The notes beneath the pieces are model-generated. The model searched no databases, was not told the origin of the DNA, and saw only the letters and a program-made list of their open reading frames with translations. A DNA stretch of 64,000 nt, from positions 92,956,151-93,020,150 of the forward strand of contig NC_133120.1 in assembly GCF_033568475.1 (NCBI RefSeq). The letters are read 5' to 3'. Below are positions 52,106-62,957 of the stretch, piece after piece. The translations under genes and the position numbers were made by a program. Positions within the stretch are counted from its first letter, which is position 1. Each line of letters begins with the position of its first letter. The stretch comes from Henckelia pumila. Lineage: Eukaryota; Streptophyta; Magnoliopsida; Lamiales; Gesneriaceae.

Positions 52106-55100
52106 TTAAAGGACGCACCCACCGCACCATTCTTCCAATGTCGGTGTCGCCACTCCAACGTTTGACATGTCCAAAATATTAGCTGCGACACCAATCACAC
52201 ACACATATATATATCTTTAACCATTAATTATATAGTAGGATCGGAATGAATATAAATTTCGATCGCCTTTCGTTTTTTTAGCGAAGAAGGAAAAAAAAGA
52301 TGAAATGAGACTTATATTTACGTACCATTGTGGATATCTGGAGTTGCGGCAGCGGTGGCATCGACTATAACAGTAATGGATGAATAATCAAACGACACCG
52401 CATCGAAGACGGTCTGCCGGATACAATTGGGAGTCTGGATACCTAATTGATATGCAGACGGGGGATTGAATTCTAATTTGGTTGCATGATTATGTGAGTA
52501 CAAATTAATATAAATAGTAGAGTTTGTTATTAGTACCGGTGATGACCAAATTGTGGACTCCAAGGGCCTTGAGGTATGAATGAAGGTTAGTGTTGAAAAA
52601 AGCGCTAAAACGTGTTTTCACAAGCTTATAGTCGCATTCTTCCATCAGCAGCCCATCAGCCAGTTGTGCCCCGTGGCTCCCTTTAGAAACGGGTTTTGGC
52701 TCGTCGGAAGCGTACATATGCCTGCGCAGTAACTCTACGTCTCTCCCTCGAGGATCGTGCTCACGTACCACCTGTACGTACGCATGTGTGTAATTTTCAT
52801 AGTACATATAATATTTTAAATTGGATAAAGACGTGCAGAATTATCAACAAATTCAAAATTTTTCAAACTTTTTTTCGAATTCCGAAAGATTCAATTAGGA
52901 GAGGAAGATAATTAGCGAAGAAGTATACTCAAGTACTGTTAACCCAGAGTTCAACTAGCTAGAGATACTAATAAATAATTTAGTGGGAATAATAAAGTAA
53001 CGACGAAAAAATAATTGGTAGTTTGATAGATATATATGGAAGAGAAAATCGAAACGACGGTAACGTTGAAGAAGCAGATTTATTTACGGATGATATTGAT
53101 GATAATAATAATAAAATTATTCGAGCTATAATTGTGAAAACAAAACTAATTGAATGAAAAATATAGTGTTAATGCCATCGAAGTTGGTTCACATGTAAAT
53201 ATGAATCTAGTTGTTTCTCTTGAATATTGAAGATATAAAGAATCGAGACAAATTTGGCAAAACTATTAACGTTTTTTTTTAATAAGCAACTCGCAAATGA
53301 TTCGAAAATTTTGCGATGTCATGTTGTAAAAAATTTTTTTATTAGATTCTCAAAAAAAAAAAAGTATTGAAAAAATAACTTTTTATTTAAAGGGGTTCAA
53401 TTTTTAAATGAAGTTTGACTCTGATCTCCAAAGTTTTGGGCTACGCTTATCATATTTTCATAAATATTTAAATTCTAACAAAAAGGTGATTACAAATCAG
53501 AGTAACACACACCCGTAGACAAGACCACAAAATCACTTTGCAGCGAATTTTGGGAACCTTAATTCGCCTCGTGCATGTTTGTATATGCATTTAAATCCCT
53601 TTAAATAATTCCCTGCAAATTCAATTTAATTTTTTCTTAAAAATAGTTAAATTCAAAAAAAGGAATTCTGTTCAAAATGTTATTTATATTTTTCTGAAGT
53701 TTTATAGAAGACAATTAAAAAAAAATTAAATGTACCCAAATAACGTGAATGCGCCGGCTTCTAGCAACCTCAACTGCCTTCACTACATTTGGAACGATAG
53801 CTTCGGCACCTTGTAGATGAATCGTGCTACTTGGTAATATAAAATCATTCTGTCAATTAATTATAGGAAATTCAGTTAATGCAATTGGAGGTAACTGTAT
53901 ATACTATGCCCGTAGAATATCGAAATTGCTAAATCTTCATGTAAAAAAAGAACGATCTATAAGTTGTCTGTATTTTTTAATATTGAGCACATACATCCCC
54001 ATATTTTTAATGCCCGTACGTGTTTTCAGGGATTTGTAATCAAAATTTAAAAACATAAAATATTAATAGTTAAGTTATAAGATATTTTCAGCATTATCAT
54101 GATTTTACATAAATAATATATATAGTTCTCCCATTTAATTGTTATAATTATAAATGATAATAATTGTTATAATTATAAATGATAAAATCTGATACCACAC
54201 ACACACACAAAATGTGCATGGCTAGTTTCAATTCCACGTGGCTAAATTAACTACCATCAACTTTCACTGTTGTTGTATCCATTTGATTACGAAAATGGCA
54301 ACGAGATATACTCTTTGAAATTATAAAATTATAAAAAAAAATTGTATTATTAAAACATTTTTTTCAAATAAACTGTATAGATAATTTTATAATTTTAAAT
54401 ATATTGTGTAGTATTCTCAAGTTCTCGATATATCTTCCTAATGAAAAGGGAGAAGTGTATTTCCGTCCTATAATTTACACATTTTTTTTATTTTTGATTC
54501 TGTTAAAAATAAATTTGCAATTTATTTTTGTAACTTGCATTATTTTTTCCATTTTTGCTCTTATTAATATTGCATTCGCATTTTTAGTCTTGTAACTTAC
54601 ATGATTTTTTTAGTTTAAGTCATGTTAACACTGAATGTACCTTTTTAGTTCTGTAACTTGCATTTTTTTATTTTTAGTCTTGTTAACATTGAATTATTAT
54701 TTTTTTTGTCCTGTAACTTCCGTATATTTTTATTTTTATTTTTATTCATATTAAAGGTGAATTTTCATTAATAGATCACGTAATTTGTAATTTTTTTTTC
54801 ATTTTTCATTTGTAGTTTCTGCCAAAAATTGTATGTGACAAACATAGATGCATAATTTGAGTATTTAAACTTTGGTTAAAACAAAAAAAAGACCATAAAT
54901 TCACACCCAAAAAACAAAATATCGAACCGAAAATCGAAATTTGGAGTTTCAGATATAAATTTTAAAATCGAAAACTATGTAGTTCGATTTCAGATTATAT
55001 ATATCAAAACTAAACCGAAAAAAACATAATTCACATTTGATTAATAATTTTATTTATATTATGTATTTTATAAGATGATGTTTAATTAGTGTAAAACTAT

Positions 55101-56726
55101 TTTGAATAATTTTTAGTTGATTTTTTTTATTTAATTCATTTAAATTTTAAAAATTTTAAAATATGTAAATCATGATATATTATCATTAAAAATATAAAAA
55201 AGTATGAAATTTATGGAATTAAAAAGGTAAATTCATTGATAATATGACAAAAAAATAAATATATATGGAAGTTACAAGACAAAAAAAATAAAAATTCAGT
55301 GTTAACATGACTAAAAATAAAAAATAATGCAAGTTACAGGACTAAAAATATAAATTCAGTGTTAACATGACTTAAAATGAAAAAAATCATGTAAATTACA
55401 TGACTAAAAATGCGAATTCAATGTTAATATGACGAAAAATGAAAAATAGAATGCAAGTTTAAGGAATAAAATTGCAAATTTACTTTTAACATGGAACCAA
55501 AAATGAAAAATGCAAATTATAGGACCAAAAATGTAATTCTCCTATAATGAAAAATATAAATTAGTTCAATCTTTGTTTATATATAGAAGCTCCCGTTCAT
55601 TTTTGTGTCATCATATATATAAATATATATAGAAGCTTTAAGATACCCAACAAATTCATATCAATCTCATTCCAAACTACTAAAACTCGGGTTTTAGTTG
55701 TTTTTGTTTTTTATTTTTAGTGGTCGGGCATGAAATGTGCATTGTGCATCATTTGTCAGATAATTGAAAATTTATATATATATATGTGTGTGTGTGTGTA
55801 TTCAGGGGCGGAGCCAGAACTAGATACCAGGGGGCCAATAAGAAACTCGAGAAAAATGAAACATTTATTATATATAACAATAAAATTTTAAATATATTAT
55901 ATTTGTATCAAATACTACATCAATATTCCTCATAAAAAATTATGAATATATCATTATTTCACGAATCTATTAGAATTTAAAAATTCTTTTTCCAAATCAC
56001 AAAATCATCTACAACGACAAGTGAACTATATTGAACTTTTCAGAAATTTGATTCTCAATATACATTAGCAAACAATCATTAAGAATTTCACCTTTCATCA
56101 TATTATGAAGGATAATTTTGACTATATTTATAATATAATTACATATTTAAAAAAAACAAAAAAATCAATATATTTCAAAATATTAAGAATCCTTTCGAGT
56201 ACATGTTAGAAATAAATGAAGCAAAAAAAGTTATTTTAAAAATTCCGTAATAAAACATTAATAAAATGGATTTTTTTTAAAAATAAACACGTCTCACAAA
56301 AATTTAAAAGCGAATTATAATTCAAGAGAGTAAAAAAAAAAATAAAAATGGAACACACCTTTTATTTTGTAGTCTTTAAACAAGATGAAGAGAAGGGAAG
56401 GAAAGAGAAGGAATGGAAATTTGGGAGCCACCGTAACATGCCTCCGCCCTGTGTGTATTTAATACATCATTTTGATAAAGCAAATTTGGTGAATGTGATA
56501 AGCAAGTTTTTGAGGAAAATTTCGGTTCAGTCCTAAATGTTTGGACACATTTGCGGTTTAGTCATAAATGTTTGGACGTTTCCGGTTTCATCCCAAATGT
56601 TTCCCAAAAATTCTCGGTTTGGTCCCAAATGTTTTCCAAAAGATATCGGTTTGGTCCTTCCATCTACAAACAAAGCGTGATAAAAAAAAATTACAAACAA
56701 AAGATAAAGTTAAATAAAATAGAAGC

Positions 56727-56770
<44 letters not shown>

Positions 56771-58168
56771 TCTTTCAAATGAAAATATAATCTAAATTAT
56801 GCAAAATAAAATTATAGAATAAAACAATAATTAAACCGTGCAATCTTATAGTTAAAAATATTATCAATCATAAAGAAATAAACAAATGTTTTAGCAAATA
56901 ACTAGTATTACTTATTTCACAAAATATTTGAAATTTTCAACAAACTTTTCAAGAGAAGAAATACTTATGGTTAACAATTGATAAAATATAATGAATTATT
57001 TGACCACCGTTGAAGTAGTGAGATGAAATTAAGTTTTATTTAATAGTAAATTTTTCTCATATCCTAATTTTTTAATTTATAAAAAGAGTTTTAAAAAGAT
57101 ATATTTTTTCAACCTCCAAATTTTTCCTTAAATGTGCAAACATCATGAATGAGAATATAACAAAATTAATAGAAATGTGAAATAACATCATTAAATTTTA
57201 ATTCCTCAAGTTCCGTTTATTTTATTTAAGTTTTTATTTTGTAGCATCATGAATTTAATATTATCATTTTGAACATTGTGTAAAATTGATTTAAATTTGG
57301 ATAAAAACTCTAATAAAATTTTGTTTTATTTACAAGTTGTGTAATGTTAAATATATAATAAATAATATAAAACTCAATCATAAATGATAAACACTACGCG
57401 ATGTTAGTTTTAACACACGATGTAGATGGAAGGATCAAACCGGGAACTTTTGGGAAATATCTGGGACGAAATCGGCAATGTAAAAATATTTAGGACTGAG
57501 CCGAGAACTTTTGGAAAATATTTGGGACCAAACCGGAAACGTAAAAATATTTAGAACTGAACCGAAAATTTTTGGGAAACATTTGGGATGAAACCGGGAA
57601 TGTCCAAACATTTAGGACTGAACCGGGAATGTGTCCAAAAATTTAGGACTGAACCGAGATTTTGTCCCAAGTTTTTGACACTACTTTTAAATGCATTCAT
57701 GTTGATTTAATTTTAGGCTCTCACAAATCCCAACCTAATTATAAGAAACTTGAATTTAAAATTGTGTCTAAAAAATTCAAATATTTTTATTTCTTAAAAC
57801 AACACTAAAAAGATTGGGATTTGAATGTGGTGAGTGCAAAGATGAGGGAATATTTACGGGAACTGACGAGAAGTCATAACTATTTTAAATGTCACGTTTT
57901 TAAAACATACAGAGATAATACGCTCGTAATTATATAGATTAGATTGTGTGTGTGTTATAATTTCCAACGTTAAAATCCCCTCACTCAGACTCACTAGTAT
58001 TTTATTTTATATATTCCCCCCCATCCAACCAAAATAATATAAAAAAAAAAAAAAATACATGGTGACATACGTGTGTGTGTGTGTGTATTATAGGCAATAA
58101 CTGGACATGACCTGCATGTCGATGACAAGCAGAGCTGCGTTCTTCCGATGCAAGTCAGGCTCAACCAT
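52106..58168 (-). CDS. isochorismatase-family hydrolase, nicotinamidase-like (five exons, 199 aa)
   Basis: Minus-strand exons: 58112-58168, 53736-53849, 52537-52771, 52326-52442 and 52106-52182, exactly 200 codons including stop. The first exon is only 19 codons (MVEPDLHRKNAALLVIDMQ) and is separated by a 4.26 kb intron. Acceptor TTGACAG then leads into NDFILP. The protein is a cysteine hydrolase of the isochorismatase/nicotinamidase superfamily and matches the plant group of Arabidopsis At3g16190. The catalytic triad is present: Asp17 in VIDMQ, Lys109 in CDYKLVKTRFSAFF and Cys142 in QTPNCIRQTVFDAV. DATAAATPDIH supports the family. The substrate is unknown; nicotinamide is only one possibility. 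Intron 1 holds two MULE-type foldbacks. No signal peptide is seen, so a cytosolic enzyme is likely. Confidence 0.87.
54448..55544. mobile_element. MULE-type foldback element with 9-bp target duplication, inside intron 1 of the hydrolase gene
   Basis: The exact 9-mer TAATGAAAA flanks it (54439-54447 and 55545-55553). The ends GGGAGAAGT and, reversed, TAGGAGAAT pair, followed by GTCCTATAATTT. The two arms (54460-54800 and 55220-55540) are inverted copies and each contains four or five diverged repeats of a unit of about 60 bp, with phrases such as TTTTTAGTC, TGTAACTTGCAT and TGTTAACA. No frame is coding. Spliced out, it need not affect the protein. Confidence 0.8.
56514..57667. mobile_element. 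second MULE-type foldback in intron 1, with 11-bp flanking repeat
   Basis: CAAGTTTTTGA flanks the element at 56503-56513 and 57668-57678. The ends GGAAAATTTCGGTTCAGTCC and, reversed, GGACAAAATCTCGGTTCAGT pair. Each arm contains about four repeats of a CGGTTYRGTCCNAAATGTTT type unit (56520-56665 and 57425-57660). The centre contains an (AAT)n microsatellite at 56727-56769. The element is different in sequence from the one at 54448. There is no coding capacity. Confidence 0.8.
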
Positions 58169-58230
58169 GATGATATATATATTAATGCCGGCGCTTCATT
58201 TGGCTTGTATTATAACTTAAAATATATGTT

Positions 58231-58238
58231 TATTTATA
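58231..58238 (-). promoter_or_regulatory. TATA box of the hydrolase gene
   Basis: TATAAATA on the minus strand lies about 63 bp upstream of the ATG at 58168. Its position supports the 19-codon first exon as the true gene start. Confidence 0.6.
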
Positions 58239-58851
58239 GACACTTGCAAGTGATGAATATTAATATTCAACTGACACGCAACGTCCCGTCCGTACAGAAT
58301 GAGTGACCTCCATTCATTCTGGATAAAAATCGCAATATTGCGTTCACACTAAATTTTTTTTAATAAAATTATTAATATACTCCTATATTTAAAAATAATA
58401 ATTTATGAACATAAATTAAGTACCAAACACCAAAATAAAAAAGAAAACCCAAAAAAATTAAGTTAATTTTTATTGTTTAATATGTACAAAGTGACTTAAA
58501 AATTTGTGGCTCATAGTCTTAAAAAAATTGAAGTCCAAGCAATAAGTTTTTTAACCTAAACACAAATGAGTTTTAAATATTTTAAACCTAAAAACAAATT
58601 ATTGAAGCAAGAAAAGATGTGACATACTCATTTTCTTACAAGTTTGTGAGTTTGGTAAATTTTGCGGTGAAAATTATTACGAAGATTAATTACTTATACT
58701 GAAAAATATATATTTTGCAGTTTGTCGAATGAAGATATATATATATATATATATATAATTTACTTTTACAATTTGATATTTTTTTGAAAATAATTAATTA
58801 ATAATAACTTTATTCGACAAACTACAAAATATATATTTTTTAGTATAAGTA

Positions 58852-58890
<39 letters not shown>

Positions 58891-59790
58891 GATCTTTGGT
58901 TCTATTCGATTGCCCTCCTTTGATAAAATTCCTCGATCCGTCCCTGTATTTTCCCATGTGTTACATATTGTCCCTTCCCAATTGTATGAATAACACAAGG
59001 AATTTTGTTAAAATATATACCTGTATGTATGTATATATATATACTGTCAACTATATATAGTTTTCTTTTTCTTTTTTTCACATTTTTCATATATAATTTG
59101 TAAACTTTATTACTTTTACAAAATCATAATACCGGATAAACACTTTCTTAAGTACGTTTAGACCAACGAATATGGTTAAATAATTGCTCAAATTTGTGCA
59201 TCATCGATCGACTGTTTAAACATTGAAGTTGTAATTGATGATATTCAACTATTCAAGGATGGAAACTAACATTGACTAGCTTTGAGACATAATTTGGCAA
59301 TTGGAGATGAGATTTTACGACAACATAAATTAATTAAGTTTAGATTGATGTCACATGTACGTAAGAGATATAGGCTCCGTTTGGATCGGACTATAACTTT
59401 AAAAACATTTTTTTTAGTGTTTTATAGGTTAAAAAAATTAAAATGTGTTTGGTAACCATTTTTGTTAATTTATTTTATTTTACATAAAAATTAATAATAA
59501 CAACATGAAATTTCATATCATATTGTGGCTCTCAATTAACATATTTTTATTGGCTATGGATTAAAAAAAAAATTATAAAATATAAAAAGACAACAATCTC
59601 TGATATGTAAAAAGATAAATTTTGATATATAATTGATAATATCTTGTGACAAACATTTGGCTTTCTGTTTTTGGAAAAATGGATATTAACTATTTTATTT
59701 GAACACATGCAGTTATTATCTATTTTTATTAGCATACATTTAATATATTGTTAAAAAAATAGATAATAACTAGTTTCACATATTTATAAT
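58239..59790. other. intergenic DNA with a hairpin-forming inverted repeat
   Basis: Arms at 58686-58734 and 58807-58855 are inverted copies over about 49 bp (TAATTACTTATACTGAAAAA, then TTGTCGAATGAAG). (TA)n tracts lie at 58735-58757 and 58856-58887. A phrase starting GGCTCCGTTTGGATCGGAC at about 59371 looks like a MITE end, but the other end was not found. No gene is seen. Confidence 0.5.
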
Positions 59791-59820
59791 AACTAGTAAA
59801 AGTGACGTGCGTTGCACGTG
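59791..59820 (-). mobile_element. Helitron-like 3' terminus
   Basis: Read on the minus strand, the stretch has the hairpin ACGTGC-AAC-GCACGT, then CACTTTTA and CTAG followed by T. A short hairpin 8-12 nt before CTRR, inserted between A and T, is the Helitron 3' signature. The element body would extend to higher coordinates; its 5' TC end was not located, so element size is unknown. Confidence 0.5.
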
Positions 59821-61807
59821 AGAATGCTTTCTATTATCGATCAACGTTGTTAAATAAATAAGTTGAGATGAGAAAAAATAAATATGCAGTTAGTTAATAA
59901 TTTTCATGATATTTAGTAAATATTAAATTCAATGTAATATGATATTTACAACATGTATTATAAAATGAGTGCGAAGAATCTTTGTTGCAAAATTTTATAT
60001 GTTGCAAGTCTAATTGAATTTATAGACGTTGTTGCAAATAATAGTTGTAAAAAATTCTATAATTTTGTATAAATTAGACATTAAAGAAAATATATAATTT
60101 TTTTAAAAAAATAGGAAAATATATAATATGACGTCGTGACATATTTAATAAATAAAATTTAAGAAAAAATATATCAAATAATATATAATTTTGAAAAATT
60201 TATTTTACAACTACTGGTTTTGAGAAAATAATAATAATAATACAAATAATGCATTCTAAATTTTAAATTAAATTACAACGTCTTTTCTTCTTTACATAAC
60301 AATTTTTCCTTCTTTCACGATTTTTCATTTACAGTCCATTTATAAAAAAAATTAATTTTCTCATCATCTTCGATAATAATTTTTGTGATATTTTCTCTAT
60401 CAATTATTTTTATTTTTATATCTTTATTCTTTGATTCTTTTGTTGGATTATACTGGAAAAATTCTTTGCAAGAGTATAAATAATTTCATTGTTTCCAACC
60501 TCCATTCTTGTGTTATTATCTTCTATTACTTGTAAGTCAATATCGTTAATAATCAATGTGTTATTGGACGCTTTTTTCTATTTTTAATTTAATGTTAAGT
60601 TGTTTGAAATCCACTCTTGCAATAATTTTTTTTGCTAAATTTTTACTCGAATTTTGAATATTTTTGATTAAAAATGTTAACATTTCATCTTGTATTTCAA
60701 CTGTCTTATCCATTTTGAGAATAAATATATATTCTTTTTAATTTAGTGCCTTTAAAATTTTGCATTATTTTGAAGTAATGTTGTCCTATAAATAAAGAAG
60801 ATTTTATTAATAGTTTGTAATAATATAGAGGACTGATAGTTTACTGCTTTACCAAAAGCTATAATTGGCGGTAGTAATGCAACTCAAATCTTTTAAACCG
60901 CACAACAATCAAGTGTCATGGTTTGATTGTTTTACACAGCAAGAACAATTATTGCACTCAACAATCTTCATTGCACTTCTTGTAATTAATGAGAATCGAA
61001 CACATGACCTTATCTTTGATATCAATTGTATGACCAATCGTTTGTTACTTTACCAAAAGTTTACATTTTCAATTTACAGTCATCATTATAACAGTTTAAA
61101 ATAATACATTATCAATAACTCATGTTAGCCTATAAATATAATGTTTAAATTTTAATATAGTTTTATTTTAGAAAAATATTGATATTGATTCTTATGCAAT
61201 TATTAACTCGAATTTTAATTATTTGGTTGATTAATATTGACAAAGTATGACATTTTTGGTATCATGCATTTGTTTTATTTTCTTTCTTATGTATGTTGCT
61301 CTGAATCGATATATATGATTTCTTATGTATTTGCTAATAAATGAGATATGTTAATCAAATTAAATAAAATATTCATTTTGTAATGTTCTAATTTATGTGT
61401 TAATTACTTGTTTTACAAATATTAATTTATGTAATAAAAATAATAACATATATAATGTATTCTAAACCTTAATTTAAATTATTAATAAATATTTTCCTCT
61501 ATATAATGAATTTTTATCTATTTCACGATTTTTTTCCATTTATCATGCATTATTTTTTCTCTATGAAAAAATCAATATTCTTATCATCTTTATTAACAAT
61601 AATTTATATGGTGGGGCTGGTCAAACGCGAAGACCCACTTGGACTTGTTTGTGAACACGTTAGGGCGAGTCTAAACTCGTTTCTCCGGGACGGGTTTAAT
61701 ATAAGACTAAGTTTAGACCCGGTCCATTATCATCACTTTATTAAAGTGTTGTCGTTCTAGTAATATATATACTATTTGAAAGAAAAACTATTACATGTTT
61801 AGTTATG
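59821..61807. other. AT-rich DNA, probably a non-autonomous Helitron body
   Basis: No conserved protein is seen. The frame at 60865-61104 is low complexity and not convincing. A GC-richer patch at 61610-61730 (CGAAGACCCACTTGGACTTG, GGGACGGGTTTAATATAAGA, CTAAGTTTAGACCCGGTCC) could be a repeat fragment but has no recognisable protein. Confidence 0.35.
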
Positions 61808-62112
61808 AAATCAATATAATCTTTAACATTGCAACTAATAAGTATTTCAAATACTTAAAAAAATATTTTGGTATTTCACGGAACTTTATAAATAATATTT
61901 TATAAAATATTATAAATCTGATAGTTTTAATTGCAAGACCATCTCATAATTTTTTTAAAATGATTTTAGGTTTTATGCGAAGGAAAATTAGTTAAAATTT
62001 TAATTTCAAATTTTATATATGTGATATGTGTGTGTTGATGTATTTTTTATTTATTATTTTATATTAAAACTTGACTATATTTAAATTGATTTATTTCAAC
62101 ATTTGTATATTA

Positions 62113-62117
<5 letters not shown>

Positions 62118-62170
<53 letters not shown>
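62118..62170. repeat. (AT)n microsatellite
   Basis: Over 25 AT units flank the palindromic MITE on its left; a shorter (AT)n tract continues on its right at 62321-62342. Confidence 0.9.
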
Positions 62171-62175
<5 letters not shown>

Positions 62176-62322
62176 TTTCTTTCAAGTGCCCACCTATCAT
62201 GCCCACTACCATGCCCACCAATGATGTGACACTATTCTATTGAACCACATCTTTATCACATCCAGTAGAATAGTGCCACATCATTGGTGGGCATGATAGG
62301 TGGGCACTTGAAAGAAGCTCAT
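62171..62322. mobile_element. 152-bp palindromic MITE inside the AT microsatellite
   Basis: ATGAGTTTCTTTCAAGTGCC on the left pairs with GGCACTTGAAAGAAGCTCAT on the right. Pairing continues through CCACCTATCATGCCCAC, CAATGATGTG and CACTATTCTA to a loop of about 20 nt. The left arm has an extra 12 bp (TACCATGCCCAC), a local duplication. The target seems to be TA within (AT)n, so the exact boundary is ambiguous. This would form a nearly perfect RNA hairpin. Confidence 0.75.
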
Positions 62323-62957
62323 ATATATATATATATATATATATTAATAACTTTTCCAAATCTAATATTTGTATATATTTAAATATGAACTCATGATATA
62401 ATTCTTTATTTCAATAGGTCCTTACACGAATTAAAATATATAAGATTTTTTTTAAAAAAATATGTTTATTCAGTATACAAACAAATACAAATCAAGAATT
62501 GGTGTTTCAATATTTTAAAAAACATGAATAGTATTTAATTAAGATTTTGTGATTTTTTTTTATATAATATGCACATACTTTTTTTAATTTTGATCTTATC
62601 ATAATAACTGATTTTACATATAATATAAATATTGATCACTTTATTTACAATAAAATAAAAAAACAAAGTATTTTAATCTTTTTGGAAACTGAATCCTTAT
62701 CTAATTTGCACATACTTTGTCAATTTTGATTTTATCATAATAATCAATATAGTCTTTAACATTGCAACTAATAAATATTTCAAGTATTTAAAAAATATTT
62801 TGATATTTCACGTGACTTTATAAATAATACTTTATAAAAAATTAGAAATATGATATTTTTAAATGCAAGATCATCATAATTTTTTTAAATGGTTTTAGAT
62901 TTTATGTGAAGGAAAATTAATTAAAATTTTAATTTCAACTTTTATATATATGATATG

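Noticed and set aside
53736-53849. Reading exon 2 of the hydrolase as the gene start with a 4-bp deletion in the VIDMQ motif
   Set aside because: The missing MQ codons are supplied by a clean 19-codon exon at 58112-58168 ending VIDMQ with a GT donor, so this is a splice acceptor, not a deletion.
59371-59760. Possible MITE starting GGCTCCGTTTGGATCGGAC
   Set aside because: Only one plausible end is visible; no inverted partner or target duplication was found.
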